DNA of 64,000 bases, from the NCBI GenBank assembly GCA_021234155.1, contig JAJEKV010000008.1, positions 3,299,008 through 3,363,007 of the forward strand. Reading direction: 5' to 3'. This document shows positions 12,535 to 23,599 of the stretch, one piece after another. The position numbers and the translations under genes are program-made. Position 1 is the first letter of the stretch, and every line of letters starts with the position of its first letter. The DNA comes from Isoetes taiwanensis (taxonomy: Eukaryota; Streptophyta; Lycopodiopsida; Isoetales; Isoetaceae). The notes beneath the pieces were generated by a model. The model did no database searches. It saw only the letters and a list, made by a program, of their open reading frames with translations, and had not been told where the DNA came from.

Positions 12535-13337
12535 GCCCACCAGGCGGGCTCTTGTGCACGGGCCATATTAATTGGGTATTAATGAGGCTATTCTAGGAAC
12601 ATCTGCTACAAAGGCTTTTAGGGCCTCTACCCCCTTCCCAATACACGGGAGAGCATAGAATGAACACCATAATCATCAAGAACTGAATTGTAGAATAACA
12701 TCTAATCTACCTACCTAAACATCTAAAGTTAAGGTTCCTTTGTTAGAGCTTATGATCTCGGATCTATAAGGCCTCTAAGGCTGAACTAACATACTAAAAC
12801 CAGCTCATTGCCAAGCTAAAAGGCGGCTTTGCACAACAAAATGACTATTTACACGGTGCACGACTTGCTCCGGATCCTCGGAATGCGTCCATGCTTGATC
12901 CTGGCCAAGACTGGGCTGCTTCTTTGGAAGATCACATTGTGCAAAGGGCGGCCAGAGCCCGGCAATGCGATTAGAGTCCTGGCTTGGCCGAAATGGGTCT
13001 GGGAAACCCTAATTGCGAAAAAGGAAAAAGGGTTTAGGGTAAACCCTAATTGTGAAAGATGGAAAAGGGTTTAGGGTTTAAGGGGAAGTCCTTATATTGA
13101 CACCCTTAGGGTTAGGTTAACATTGGCCAAATGGGGCTTTGCCATTTGGCATGGGGTTTTATAGTTGCATATGTTTATTAAACATGCACAACTTACGAGG
13201 TTGCCCCCTAGGTGCAACGAGGATGCCCCCTAGGTGCAACCCTTTACGTCTCGCTAGTACTTGTCATGATGACATGTACGCGTGACATGGCAGTATAATA
13301 TACATATTTGGGGCATATATTATACTGGAACGTCACA
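12535..13337 (-). repeat. 3' LTR, truncated
   Basis: About 800 bp matching 22550-23308 of the 5' LTR, from the CCACCAGGCGGGCTCTTGTG block to the TCACA terminus. The outer part of the LTR (about 760 bp on the left) is absent and replaced by unrelated sequence. It contains telomere-like AAACCCTAA/TTTAGGG motifs (about 13005-13080), a doubled GCCCCCTAGGTGCAAC unit (about 13203-13241), and a terminal hairpin (13282-13336). Confidence 0.85.
13282..13336 (-). promoter_or_regulatory. Hairpin at the U3 terminus of the LTR
   Basis: AGTATAATATA (13292-13302) pairs perfectly with TATATTATACT (13316-13326). An outer GTGAC/GTCAC pair (13282-13286 and 13332-13336) lies across symmetrical 5-base bulges. 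The 5' LTR keeps the structure with one or two changes. A function in integration or transcription is only a guess. Confidence 0.6.
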
Positions 13338-13350
13338 ATCTCCCCACCTT
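13338..13350 (-). other. Polypurine tract
   Basis: On the minus strand AAGGTGGGGAGAT immediately precedes the TGTGA start of the 3' LTR. This is where plus-strand DNA synthesis is primed. A second copy of the same tract lies at about 13379-13391, 40 bases further inside. Confidence 0.85.
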
Positions 13351-14043
13351 GAATTGATGTTGTCCTCAGCATCACGCATCTCCCCACCTTGGAACCCTGC
13401 ATATCCTGCAATTACACTTGATACATATAACTTTACACAGTAATATTTATCACAACATAGCCTTGCTTTATTATTATACTATGATAAGAGGTTATTTCAT
13501 CCTCTTGCTTTATCGTCTATTATTCACAAAAATTTTATGGCGTATACCATTATTATAAACATAGTTCCAAAATTTCCTACTTAAGGTTCCACATCGTTCC
13601 CTTACAACACATCATGACAAAATTATGTGTTCCAAGTCTTCGCAGTGTGACCTTCCTGCCGCTAGACTCTCCTATTGGCCTCCAGGTCCAACACTACGTT
13701 AGTACACGTTTAATTATTATAAAGTTGGTTGTTAGGGGACCACCCATTAATTACAATTTACATGGATGCAAGACTAATCTCCCGGCGTAGGAAGAGGATG
13801 CTTCTTCCATCATGGCCGTGGAGACAACGCCCTATCATGCCTAGGATGACACTCATGCCTACACCTTTAGTTGCCTTTGGCGTGAAGGTTGATGTCCTCC
13901 CCGTATTTGGGCGTGAAGGATCCTTCCTGTGGTAGGCATTGACTAGAGGTGCTTTCCTATCAATGCATGCCTGAATGGCCTCTTATCTCTCAAGGTCATC
14001 TACTTCCGTGAGACGGAAGTAGACTTTTTAATCTACCTTCCAC
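13351..14043 (-). other. Gypsy 3' untranslated internal region
   Basis: Lies between the chromodomain remnant and the polypurine tract. No protein motif is readable. The second polypurine copy sits at its left end. Confidence 0.6.
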
Positions 14044-14400
14044 TCACCTATCGCGGTGGGGGTGTCGACTACTTGGCGTGACGTTCGACCCTTGCATTGC
14101 TCCATGAATTGAGGGTATTGCTTCTCCAAATCTGATTGTAGTACCCACGTAGCATCCTCCGCAGTGCGTCGTCCATTTCACAAGGTATTGGAGGAATTTG
14201 GATCTTCTTGTCTTCTTATGAGCCCCTGTCAAGAAGAACCTGCGGGACAATTTCAAGCTAGTCGTCCAGTCATTTCCAAGAACTTCGGTTGTCTCCAATA
14301 CTTCCTCCGGATTAGGAGTGTGCCTCTTTAGGAACTTACATGGAAGACCCTATGGATTTTGAAATGTCTTTGGCATGTCCAACTTGTAGGATTGGGTACC
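14044..14400 (-). pseudogene. Chromodomain of gypsy integrase C-terminus
   Basis: The minus-strand frame reads TGAHKKTRRSKFLQYLVKWT, the first two strands of a chromodomain. A frameshift after LVKWT moves the second half (a tryptophan-containing strand and acidic helix, then QYPQFMEQ) to another frame. In chromoviruses this domain follows the integrase and steers insertion to heterochromatin. It is broken here. Confidence 0.75.
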
Positions 14401-14412
14401 TACTCTTTTTGG

Positions 14413-15228
14413 TTATCCCGAAAGGTCCGGCCATCTTGGAGCAAGCTTCTTGCAATTTGCGATCTTGAGCTTGGCCTGCTTCACCTTGATCTTCAACCAC
14501 ACATTGTCTCCCACCTGAAATTCCCTTACCGTTCTATGCTTATCGGCTACACTTTTCTGCCTACTTCTCGCTGCTAGAAGGTAACCTCTTACCTCCTCCA
14601 CCAACTGCTGCATATCCGAAAGCATCTGCTGGGAGACTTCCACTTTTGACACTGGATTATGCCAAGTATCTGGGGTAAGACACTGATACCCATAATTGAT
14701 CATAAAAGGAGACATCTGCGATGACTCCTGCTTAGTGCTATTGTAGGCAAACTCTACTAAGTGGATGAAATCTTCCCACTTAGATTGTTTGTTCCACACA
14801 TAGTTCCTTAGCATATCTTCGATGATCCTATTGGTTCGCTCCGTCTGACCATCTGTTTGCGGATGATATGTTGTGCTCATAGAAAGCTTCGTCTGGATGG
14901 TGGTAAATAGATCCTGCCAAAATGCACTCATGAATTTAGAGTCCCTATCCGAGATTATCTCCCTCGGCATGCCGTGGAGTCTAAAAATCTCCTTAGTAAA
15001 TAGGACGGCAGTATCCAATGCTGTGTCTGTTGTCCTGCACGGCACAAAGTGTGCCATCTTCGACAACTTATCCACCACCACCATCAGGGCATCCTTGCCT
15101 CTTGCTGTTCTTGGGAGCCCTGTAATGAAGTCCATGCTTATGACTTCCCACTTAGCATGTAAGCGGCAACGGCTCCAATGCACAGGATTAGGAGGTGCTC
15201 CGCCTTTGTTTCTTTGGTATATCCGCAC
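14413..15228 (-). pseudogene. Gypsy integrase catalytic core
   Basis: The integrase joins retrotransposon cDNA to the genome. The frame contains the first catalytic Asp (WEVISMDFITGLPRT), the second Asp (EIISDRDSKFMSAFWQ) and the Glu helix (TYHPQTDGQTERTNRIIEDM), so the D,D-35-E triad is complete. It is followed by the GPY-type region (FQVGDNVWLKIKVKQAKLKI). The frame enters from the upstream zinc-finger part through a frameshift near 15200-15230, and the C-terminal end runs into stops before the chromodomain. Confidence 0.88.
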
Positions 15229-15229
15229 T

Positions 15230-15600
15230 CCACGAATGTACCTTTGCTATCTGCTTCTTCATCTTGGGGCCGTAATTTGCTTCTAATCTAAGTATGTCTT
15301 CATAAACCCGCATGGCCGGCTATGGGGCTATTGTGTGTATCATGTAGAATTAATTTTCTTACTCCCAAAGATTGTGGTACACACAACTTGTTTTTATGGT
15401 ATAGGAGGTTTCCTTCCTTGTTATAGTTCTTGAAGGCCTCCCTTTCTTTATCTGTTCTTGCCTCTTTAGAGAGGCTTGCCCATACTTCTTTAAAGTCGCA
15501 ATCTGTTGGCAAGGTCTCTTCAATCTTCTTGCCATACTTACTGCGTGAGCGTTGATATGGCGTTGCAATGCGTCCCTCGTCTTCAAAGGGATTTTACGAG
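15230..15600 (-). pseudogene. Integrase zinc-binding (HHCC) N-terminus
   Basis: The stretch LILHDTHNSPIAGHAG carries the two histidines of the HHCC finger. The LRLEANYGPKMKKQIAK helix follows in another frame, and the two cysteines are no longer readable in a continuous frame. Upstream, GNLLYHKNKLCVPQS is the linker after RNase H. Several frameshifts break this part. Confidence 0.75.
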
Positions 15601-15639
15601 AGGCGATCGTGACTACGTTTAGCTTGCCTGGCTTGTAGG

Positions 15640-16571
15640 CTATCTCGAAGTCATATTCGGTTGCGTGAAGATATACTGGAGGCTTTGATGATCTGTGTCT
15701 AGTTGGAACTTCCTTCCCAACAAATAGTGTCTCCAGATTCGCAATGCTCTTACAATGGCCAAGAGTTCTTGGTCATGAGTTGGGTATCGCTGCTCCGCAT
15801 CATTCATCTTCTTGGAGTCATATGCGACTACCCTTTCCTCCTGCATGAGTACTGCACCTGTTGCTATCCTGCTAGCGTCTGTTGCTACAAGCTTGTCCTT
15901 GGCCGGATCTGGCAAGACTAGGACTGGCGCTATTGTCAAAGCTTCTTTCAAGGTCTCAAACGCTGTATGGGCCTTCTTTTGCCAATGACTTGCCCAATCT
16001 TTTATCTTTCCCGCTTTGGTGAGGTCCGTCAATGGGGCTGCCACCTTTGCAAAGTTCTTGACGAACTTCCTGTAATATCCTGCTAGGCCGAGGAAGCTTC
16101 TCACTTCATGGGTGTTCTTCGGTGCCGGCCAATCAATCACTGCTTCGACCTTCGCAGGGTCCGTGGAAATCCCTTCTGCTGTGATCACATGCCCCAAGTA
16201 CTCCACCCTTTTACATTTGCGAAGTGGCACTTGGATAGCCGCCAAAGAGTTGATGCCTTCTTAGCTTTTCAAGCACCTTTCTCAAGTCTTTGGACATGCT
16301 CGATCTAGGGATTTTTTGTAAACTAGAATATCATCAAAGAAAACTATGATGAAAGAATCTAGGAATTCACGAAAAACATCGTTCATGAGCCTCATGAAAG
16401 TTCTTTGGAGCATTGGACAAACCGAATGGCATCAGCGTGAACTCATAGTGCCCATATCTCGCCCTCACGAATGCGGACTTTATGAATGTCCTCTTCCTTG
16501 ATTCGATCGACGGTGATACCACGACCTCAAGTCTATCTTGAGAAGACCTTTGCTCCCCAAGAATCGATCCA
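15640..16571 (-). pseudogene. Gypsy reverse transcriptase thumb and RNase H
   Basis: The frame 16245-15640 begins at the RT thumb ([29 protein letters not shown]) and runs into RNase H ([48 protein letters not shown]). Between 16246 and 16571, in other frames, lie the palm motifs: FGLSNAP and IVFFDDILVYKK, where FFDD is the catalytic box. Frameshifts at about 16245-16260 and near 16570 separate these parts. Confidence 0.87.
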
Positions 16572-17618
16572 TCAAATCATCCGTCGAGGTAGAGCATACT
16601 TGTTCTTGATGGTGTGCTTGTTCAATTGGCGATAGTCAATGCACATCCTAAAACTTCCATCCTCCTTCTTCACAAAGAGTATAGGCGCTCCAAATGGAGA
16701 GACACTAGGTCTTATAAACCCTAGGTCTAGCAACTCCTGCAATTGCTTTTTCAATTCCGTCAACTCCTGGGTTGGCATCCTGTAGGGCGCCTTACTTGTT
16801 GGCTTAGTTCCTAGCTCAAGTGCTATTTCGCACTCGACTCCTCTGTAAGGTGAAAGTTGCTTAATCTCATCTGGGAACAAATCATGGAATTCCTTTACCA
16901 ACTTTGCTATAGGCATTGGGAGCTTGCTCAATGCTTTGGCCTCTTTCTCTTCTGTTGTCTCTTGCTCGTCGACTTCGAGTTTAAAGACATATGCCACTTG
17001 CTCCTTCTTTAAGCATCTAAGCAACTTCTTACTAGACATGCATTGCATGATTGGGGTGACTTCTTTACCTGTTATCTCAATGATCTTGCCCTCTGGCGTT
17101 GTTAAGGTTACTTTCCGCTTCCCACAATCAATCAGTGCTCCCGCCGGCCCAAGGTATTTCATGCCTATGATCAAGTCATACTTGCCGATGTTCATCGCTT
17201 CTGCTCCTATTCCAACATTGATACCTGGCAAGTCTATGTTGAAGTTAATGCTCTTCCCTGCTGTGTGTCGGACTGCCCCACTTGCTAACACAACCGGTTT
17301 AGACTTGGACTTCAAAGGCTTCAACTTCAACATGTCTACCATCCTTGGCGAGGCAAAATTGTGGGTACTCCCTGTGTCTATCAACACTATGAAGGACTTG
17401 GCTTGAGCCTTCCCAGTCGTTGAAATGACTTGATACTGACTCTCAGCATTCTCGGAGTCAATAGCGGCAAAGATGTGGCATTCACCCTGTATGTAGTCGG
17501 GAGCATCATCTTCGTCGACGTCCGTGGGTGTCTCCCATCCTAGCTCTGCTAACGCCGCGTTCATCACAAATGGGCAATTATGCGTCCGATGTCTTGGCTG
17601 GAAGCACCTAAAGCACAA
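16572..17618 (-). pseudogene. Zinc knuckle, aspartic protease and start of RT
   Basis: The frame opens with a canonical CX2CX4HX4C zinc knuckle ([14 protein letters not shown]), the nucleic-acid-binding end of gag. A retropepsin follows with the active site [13 protein letters not shown]. After a linker the RT N-terminus appears ([60 protein letters not shown]). This 348-codon stretch is intact and joins gag, protease and RT in one frame, so the original product was a single gag-pol polyprotein. Confidence 0.9.
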
Positions 17619-17731
17619 CTACTTTTCAATACATTCCTGCCTCTTCTCCTTGGGGATGGACATAGAAGCTGCTTTCTTGCCTTGGAGTAGTTTGAACCAC
17701 CTCCTTGCTCCTTGAAGCTGACTGTTTCTTA

Positions 17732-18620
17732 TCACCTTGCCAAAATTTCCGTTGCCTTACCTCTCGGAATTTGCATTGTACTGAGGTCTGCTAGCTGTTG
17801 GGCTTGTTGCTCTTGAGCTGTAGCTTCCTGTAGCCTTCCCCTTGTCCTGATAGTACTGTTGTCTCGGCCCACTCTCTTGAGGTCCTGTTCCTTGCAAAGT
17901 TTGACTGCCTTGGACTCGCCCGACCTTTGTGTGTTGGGGTTTATTGCTCTCACTAGCTTCTGATTTCTTTATTAGGGCCTTTGATGTACCCTCTACCGCA
18001 TGCCTTTCACTCAATTTCGGCACATAGAGCCTTAGCCTCATGAACTCTTGATTGTATACGGACTGTCTTGTTTCCCTTTTGCGCCGCACTTGTAGAATCT
18101 GTTGCATCATGTGACACTTGTGTTCCCTTGGCACATAATGGCGCTTAAATGCTTTGGCAAACTTCTTGAACCGCAACTATCCTGTTTAGCCCATGGCTTT
18201 TGGCATAGCCTTTCCACCAAATCCTTGTTTGCCTCCTTAAGGTTGGCTGTTGCTACTCTGCCTTTGTCCTTATCCTTCATGCTATAACCATTGCCATACT
18301 CCCTCATTTCGTCTAACCATGCCTCGGCTTCCATTCCGATTTGGTATCCCCCGTGAATTGCTCCAACTTCCTGGCTTTCCATACGTTGTTCAATGCCGGA
18401 GTCCACCTTCTTCGATGATGCGCCGCCTGCCTTTTGTCACGGTTGGGACCCTCCGTGGTCCCTGTTGCTCATTCTCTCTGTTCATCGGACTTCGGACTCT
18501 GAGGTCGGAACTTGAGTTGGATGAGTCCATGCTAGGTGACCTCCTTCTCCGGCTTCTCTTCTTTGGTTTAGCCGCTTCACGGGGCTGAAGTTTCTGGCAA
18601 TTGGACGTTCTGGTCTGGTC
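17732..18620 (-). pseudogene. Gypsy gag capsid region
   Basis: Frames 18406-18107 and 18176-17757 overlap with a frameshift. They give EAEAWLDEMREYGNGYS, then FKKFAKAFKRHYVPREHKCH, then VYNQEFMRLRLYVPKLSE, the usual order of a retrotransposon gag (WL.. / F..F..HYVP / ..Y..EF..L). A polar linker leads to the zinc knuckle at 17618. It forms the particle shell in related elements. It is broken by at least two frameshifts. Confidence 0.8.
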
Positions 18621-18987
18621 CGCCCATTGCTGCTCCTGCCAACATTGCTCTTATCTCGTGGACGTCTGACCTTATCTGGGATATCTCCTATTCAGAGGTT
18701 GGTGCTTGAACTCGATCTGATTTCTTGGTTTGGAAGTGCCTTGGCGGTGTGTGCTCTTGCTCATGTTGTCCTTGTTGCTCAACATTCCTAGGTACTCTAA
18801 ATTTTGCATACACATTAGATTGTACTCTGATGATTAGTTCTTTGTTTTATCATTGCATTGGTTTGTTTGATGATATAATTGTGGGGACAAAATATATCAA
18901 GAGAACATTATCAATATCACATTTATATTCATAGATATAATATGTTTACATTCAAAGGTAGACATAGAAAATTGAAAATTTTAAGTT

Positions 18988-20520
18988 TTATTCTTGGAAT
19001 CTTTTGATATAGTCTGGGTTGTCCTCCAAGAATTTCCTCACTTGGGCTGTGCCGACCGTTCGCCCTAAGTTTCTCAAAATATTGGTGGCCGTGCCTCCTT
19101 GGAGTGCAGTCACCAAGTCTTCAACCCTTTTGTCTGATGTATAGGCTGCGGTAACTGCCAACCTGCCCTGTCGCCTATAAGGGACCGCGAAGTCGAAGAT
19201 GCTTAATGCTATTGTCCTCTTGACAAGGATGACATGGTCGATGTTTGGGGTCATGCGAGCATGTCTTCCAAATCCTGAGAGAGCAATGAGCATAAAAACT
19301 TCTGCTTCCTCACGTGGGGTGAATTGGCGGTGTATAACTGCTATCCTTCCATCAATGAGCAAAGGTAGATAGAACCTGAGGGCTTTGTCGTGCCCTGCCT
19401 CCTCGCCGGATCTGAATGCAGCCCTGTGTCTTCCGGAGTATTCATCAACCGGTACTTCTACCATCTCCCTGTAGTCGCTGTACATGGAAGACGTTAAGTT
19501 GATGCTGCCTAAGTTGATGATGCCTTCGGTTGGTGCTGGTGCCGCTGCTGAGCTGCTGGGTAAGAGTGCACTCGTTGATTTCCCCCTAATTCCCATCCGT
19601 TCTTGGATTGCTAAGAACTCCTCCTCTGAAGGTAACTCCTGCTAGTCCATCATCTGCCTGATGCCGGTGTAGGCTTCTATGTCCGTCGATGTCTGGCCAG
19701 TGTATGTCTGGGCCTCCCTTATACTAATGGGAAAGTCCTGTGTCTCTCGGTCGATGAAGTCATCGAGGTCCGATTCTTTGTCGTGGGGAGATGTAGGAGC
19801 TCGTCTACCCTGTAGCCCCTGTCCCTGCACTCTGGAAGGTTCTTGATGTCGTGGAGGCTCAGGTACGCCTCTCCTTGGATAATTACTGGGGTTAAGCTTG
19901 TGATGCCTAGCCCAAGTGGTGGAGCTGTCCACGTGGTTCTCATCCCCTCTTCAAAGCTCTGGAGTTGCTGCTCTGGTTGCTGCCTTTCTTTTACTAGGTC
20001 GACGTCAGTGATGTCTTCCGTGTCCAACCCACGTCCCTCCTCTTCCTCCTACTCCTCCCTCTCGTACTCGCACTTGACTGCTCTTCTTCACCTGCTGCCA
20101 TGGCCATAGGCTCAATGTCTAGGGGTTGGACAGATGGTTCCCTTTATCCGGGTTTGGGCTTTATGGGATAGGAAGATTGCTATACTGCGGTGTCGGAGAA
20201 ATATCTCCTCCTATTTCTTGATACAGACATATAATTAGGCAAGCGGGTAGCCTTGTTTTCTAAATACTTGTCTATGTTAGGGATGTCTTGCAGAGCTGTA
20301 CGAAGGGCTATGCTTGAAGCAAAGTATCCTATGCAAGTTGGGAGTTCTACCAGAGAAGGTCCTATCTTGGCATGGAATTCGGCCATAATCTCTTGGTAAT
20401 AGGGGGTGGCATTGATGGTTGCATCCACATCAATCTCCTTCTGAAAGACGGCAAAAACTGAGTTAATGTCGGCCTCGGCTACGTGAGCAATGGCGCCTGT
20501 ACCATCGCCTAAATGCGGAT
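18988..20520 (-). pseudogene. Extra ORF upstream of gag, unknown function
   Basis: Between the leader and gag the minus strand carries about 500 codons that are not gag. Pieces are 20428-20180 (about 82 residues, alpha-helical look), an acidic, RS-rich linker, 20027-19719 overlapping 19932-19642 in another frame, and 19596-18988 (202 residues, uninterrupted, ending at its own stop). The last piece is compact, with stretches such as REEAEVFMLIALSGF and AVTAAYTSDKRVEDLVTALQ, and looks like a folded domain. I do not recognise the family. Gag, recognised by its zinc knuckle and HYVP motif, begins further on, so this is an additional protein. About two frameshifts and a stop interrupt it. Confidence 0.65.
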
Positions 20521-20814
20521 GTTGCCATGATGCTTAAGCATTTGGGGATGTCAAACAGATGGGGAAGCGCTTTTGGGAGCTGGAAAAATCGCCTTGGAGT
20601 GAGGAGCAAATGAGTAGGGTGCAATTGGGGGTTGTAGTCCTATTTATAGACAAAACCCTAATTTTGGGAAATTTTAAAGTTGGGGAATACCTATGATTCT
20701 AAGATGGTGCCATGCAATTCATAGGCAAACTAGGTTAAAGAGTACATTCTAAGGATCCTATTGCAACAAATTTCATCTAATTTGGGGAGAGTTGGGTCAA
20801 GTTAGGTCAATTTT

Positions 20815-21575
20815 AGTCTGACCACTCACACGGTCTTGTGAGAGGCTAATCTGAGAATGGCGGATTTGGTCTGGGCACACTCTATGAGGGGTGGGGCCCT
20901 ATTTGGGTCGAGGATGACTCGAAACATGCAAACTAAGGGTTGAATCCTGGTTATCTCGAGGAGCTAGGTCGGATTGTGCTCTTACTTGTTTCTTGGGCCT
21001 TTAAGTCGCCCCGCACAACTATTCGGGCAAATCTGTTTGGTTCGGGCCATGTTTTGATTTGGTCTAATCGCCTTCCTCGGCGCCCTAAAAATCGCCTCCT
21101 TGAACGATGAGCCGCTATTTTCGGGAAGGAAAGTGTAAATGAGGAACCCTAAATGTCTATTTATAGGGTCGGGGGTTTTAGGGCTTGGACACGCAAATTC
21201 ATGTTGTACAATCAATCCGCAAGGTATTAGTGTTTATAGGATCAATACATTAGGTTCTTTTGGGCAAAAAGTGTCCACCACTCACACAGTGCGCGAGAAG
21301 CAAATCCGAGAATGGCGGATTTGGTCGGGGCGATACTGTGAGGGGTCATCCCTTTTTTACTCTAATTTTCAATTTATAAGGTGTTTCTTAGTGTTATAAC
21401 ATGCAAATCTAGCTCAAATCTAAGGATTAAGCTGCCCCCGCACTATCAATTTACACTAAATATGCATCTATCTAGGTCAATATGGGTCCACCACTCACGA
21501 GTGTGAGGAGCAAATCCGAGAATGGCGGATTTGGTGCGAGCGCACTCTGTGAGGGGTCACACCTTTTTGGCCATA
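20815..21575 (-). repeat. Three structured repeats in the gypsy leader
   Basis: A unit of about 80-90 bp occurs at about 20818-20905, 21273-21350 and 21487-21563. Each has CCACTCAC, then GAGAATGGCGGATTTGGT, then a GTGAGGGGT block. In copies two and three AAATCCG pairs with CGGATTT around AGAATGG, giving a tight hairpin. The flanking CTCAC and GTGAG can also pair. The position between primer site and first ORF is where packaging or translation signals lie in retroelements. Confidence 0.8.
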
Positions 21576-21772
21576 ATTTTTAGGGTTTTTGCTAAAATTT
21601 CTTTCTAACTTAGCATTTTTCTACTTACTGCACTAGGAATTGGAAATTTGTTTTTCCCAATTTTCGAGGTTCATGCTTGGGTGGCTATTCCCAAGACTAG
21701 AAGTCTCTTGTTCTCTTTGTTAGTCCTAACAGGGAATGGTCGGTCTTTCGATCTTGGTCTACCAAGATCATG

Positions 21773-21784
21773 CTCTGATACCAT
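21773..21784 (-). other. Primer binding site, initiator Met tRNA
   Basis: The minus strand reads TGGTATCAGAGC two bases after the LTR's terminal CA. It is the standard plant initiator-methionine tRNA primer site for minus-strand DNA synthesis and fixes both the LTR edge and the element's direction. Confidence 0.95.
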
Positions 21785-21785
21785 T

Positions 21786-23308
21786 TGTGGACGCCCCTAC
21801 CGTATACAATGCTCCCCATCATTATCCGGCCGGAGTTCATCCCACGATAGCCAAACTGGCGGGGGCCATCCCACGACACCAATCCCATGAACCGGGCGGT
21901 GGGAAAAGTGGATGGGTCATTTGCCCGTCTTCGCCGGGACCGGCCGTCCTAGCTGCGGAAGCGTGAATAAACATGAGCACATATCATCAACATATCAACA
22001 AGCTCACCTCGAAGGGTGAACACCTCATAACATAGCATATACAACAACATCAATAGCATCAACATGGGGAGATCCTACCCGGGCTCGAGACTCATAAGGG
22101 ATCGACCGACGGTTTGGGCCTCGTAAGTCAATGCAGAACCGAATCATGGCAATGAATTGGGCTGGCATAAGAACATGGTTGTTGGGTAGTCCACTCCATC
22201 CCCTCCCGTGCACACTTTTGCGAGTAGGTTGAAAGGTATTGGGACCGGACCGTAGCCTGCCGGGTACATAGCCAAGAGGGCTACTGCTGGGTTGCATCTC
22301 CCCAGTCCCGATGAGGCAGGACGAGAGTCACCTCTCCTCTAGAGGCATGCATGCCCATCACATGTGGCTAGAGGGCCACTGCCCTTATTTGACTTACCCT
22401 CATGGAAGGCGACGCATCACCCCAAAGGTGTCGAGGCAAACCATTAAGCCTAGCTCACTAAGATCCCTGGTAGGCTTTACACACCAGAGGGATCAATCAG
22501 TGATGGGACAAGTCCCCCTTCTTCATCGGTCTGGCCCCTTGACCCACAACCAGGTGGGCTCTTGTGCCATGGCCGCATTGGTGGGGTATTAATGAGGCTA
22601 TTCTAGGAACATCTGCTACAAAGGCTTTTAGGGCCCTTACCCCCCTTCCCAATACACGGGAGAGCATAGAATGAACACCATAATCATCAAGAACTGAATT
22701 GTAGAATAACATCTAATCTACCTTAGGTTCTTTTCTGGATCTATAAGGCCTCTAAGGCTGAACTAACATGCTAAGCCAGCTCATTGCCAAGCTAAAAGGC
22801 GGCTTTGCTGTGAGAATGACTATTTACCGGCGTACCGACTTGCTCCGGATCTTCGGAATACGTCCATGCTTCTGATCCTGCTGAAGACTGCTGCTGCTGG
22901 AAGATCTGTTGTGCAAGGGCGGCTTTTCAGAGCCTGGCAATGCGACTAGAGTTCGACTTGGCGAAATGGGTATGGGAAACCCTAATTGCGAAAACGGAAA
23001 AAGGGTTTAGGGTAAACCCTAATTGCGAAAGATGGAAAAGGGTTTAGGGTTTAAGGGGAAGCCCTTATGTAGACACCCTTAAGGTTAGGTTAACATTGTC
23101 CAAATGGGGTTTTGCCATTTGGCATGGGGTTTATAGTTGCATATGTTTATTAAACATGCACAACTACGCAGGTTGCCCCTAGGTGCAACGAGGATGCCCC
23201 CTAGGTGCAACCCTTTACGTCTCGCTAGTACTTGTCATGATGACATGTACGCATGACGTGGAAATATAATATACATATTTGGGACGTATATTATACTGGA
23301 ACGTCACA
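21786..23308 (-). repeat. 5' LTR, 1523 bp
   Basis: The ends are TGTGGACGCC (21786) and ...GGAACGTCACA (23308), so the LTR is TG..CA with short imperfect inverted ends. The right edge matches the edge of the 3' LTR at 13337, and the left edge is set by the primer site. It contains a telobox cluster (about 22977-23055), the doubled CCCTAGGTGCAAC unit (about 23170-23211) and the terminal hairpin. Confidence 0.92.
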
Positions 23309-23599
23309 CTCCTTATGACATCAAACGCCAATGGCTATATCACGCGACCACAACGTATTACTCCGAACTCACGATTGCACGTTGGTGATCTTAAATTTTC
23401 GCTGGAATTTGGACTCTAGAAAGCAGGAGAGAATCCTGGTGAGTACGACATGGTAGTTGGCCATCCCTTTCTTTGCAAGGCCAGAAGCATTCACTATTGG
23501 CCACTGATCAATCGCTTATCATAGATAGCATTTTTCATGCTACTATGGATTATAAAACAGGCCAACTCATTTTGTTGATCATGCTAAACCTCACCTATC

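Larger units (their letters stand above)
12535..23308 (-). mobile_element. Ty3/gypsy chromovirus LTR retrotransposon
   Basis: On the minus strand the order is 5' LTR (23308-21786), primer binding site, long leader, extra ORF, gag with zinc knuckle, aspartic protease, reverse transcriptase, RNase H, integrase, chromodomain, polypurine tract, and a truncated 3' LTR. Integrase after RT/RNase H marks Ty3/gypsy rather than copia. The chromodomain puts it among chromoviruses, which use that domain to bind histone marks during integration. Multiple frameshifts and stops in gag-pol make it non-autonomous now. The two LTRs differ by many substitutions and indels, so the insertion is not recent. The left LTR lacks its outer half, so no target-site duplication can be scored. 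Confidence 0.93.

Noticed and set aside
12975-13080. Interstitial telomere array
   Set aside because: Only scattered telobox motifs in both orientations, repeated at the same place in both LTRs; not a tandem telomere run.
16924-17406. 160-codon plus-strand frame inside the gypsy element
   Set aside because: It is the antisense shadow of the intact protease/RT frame.
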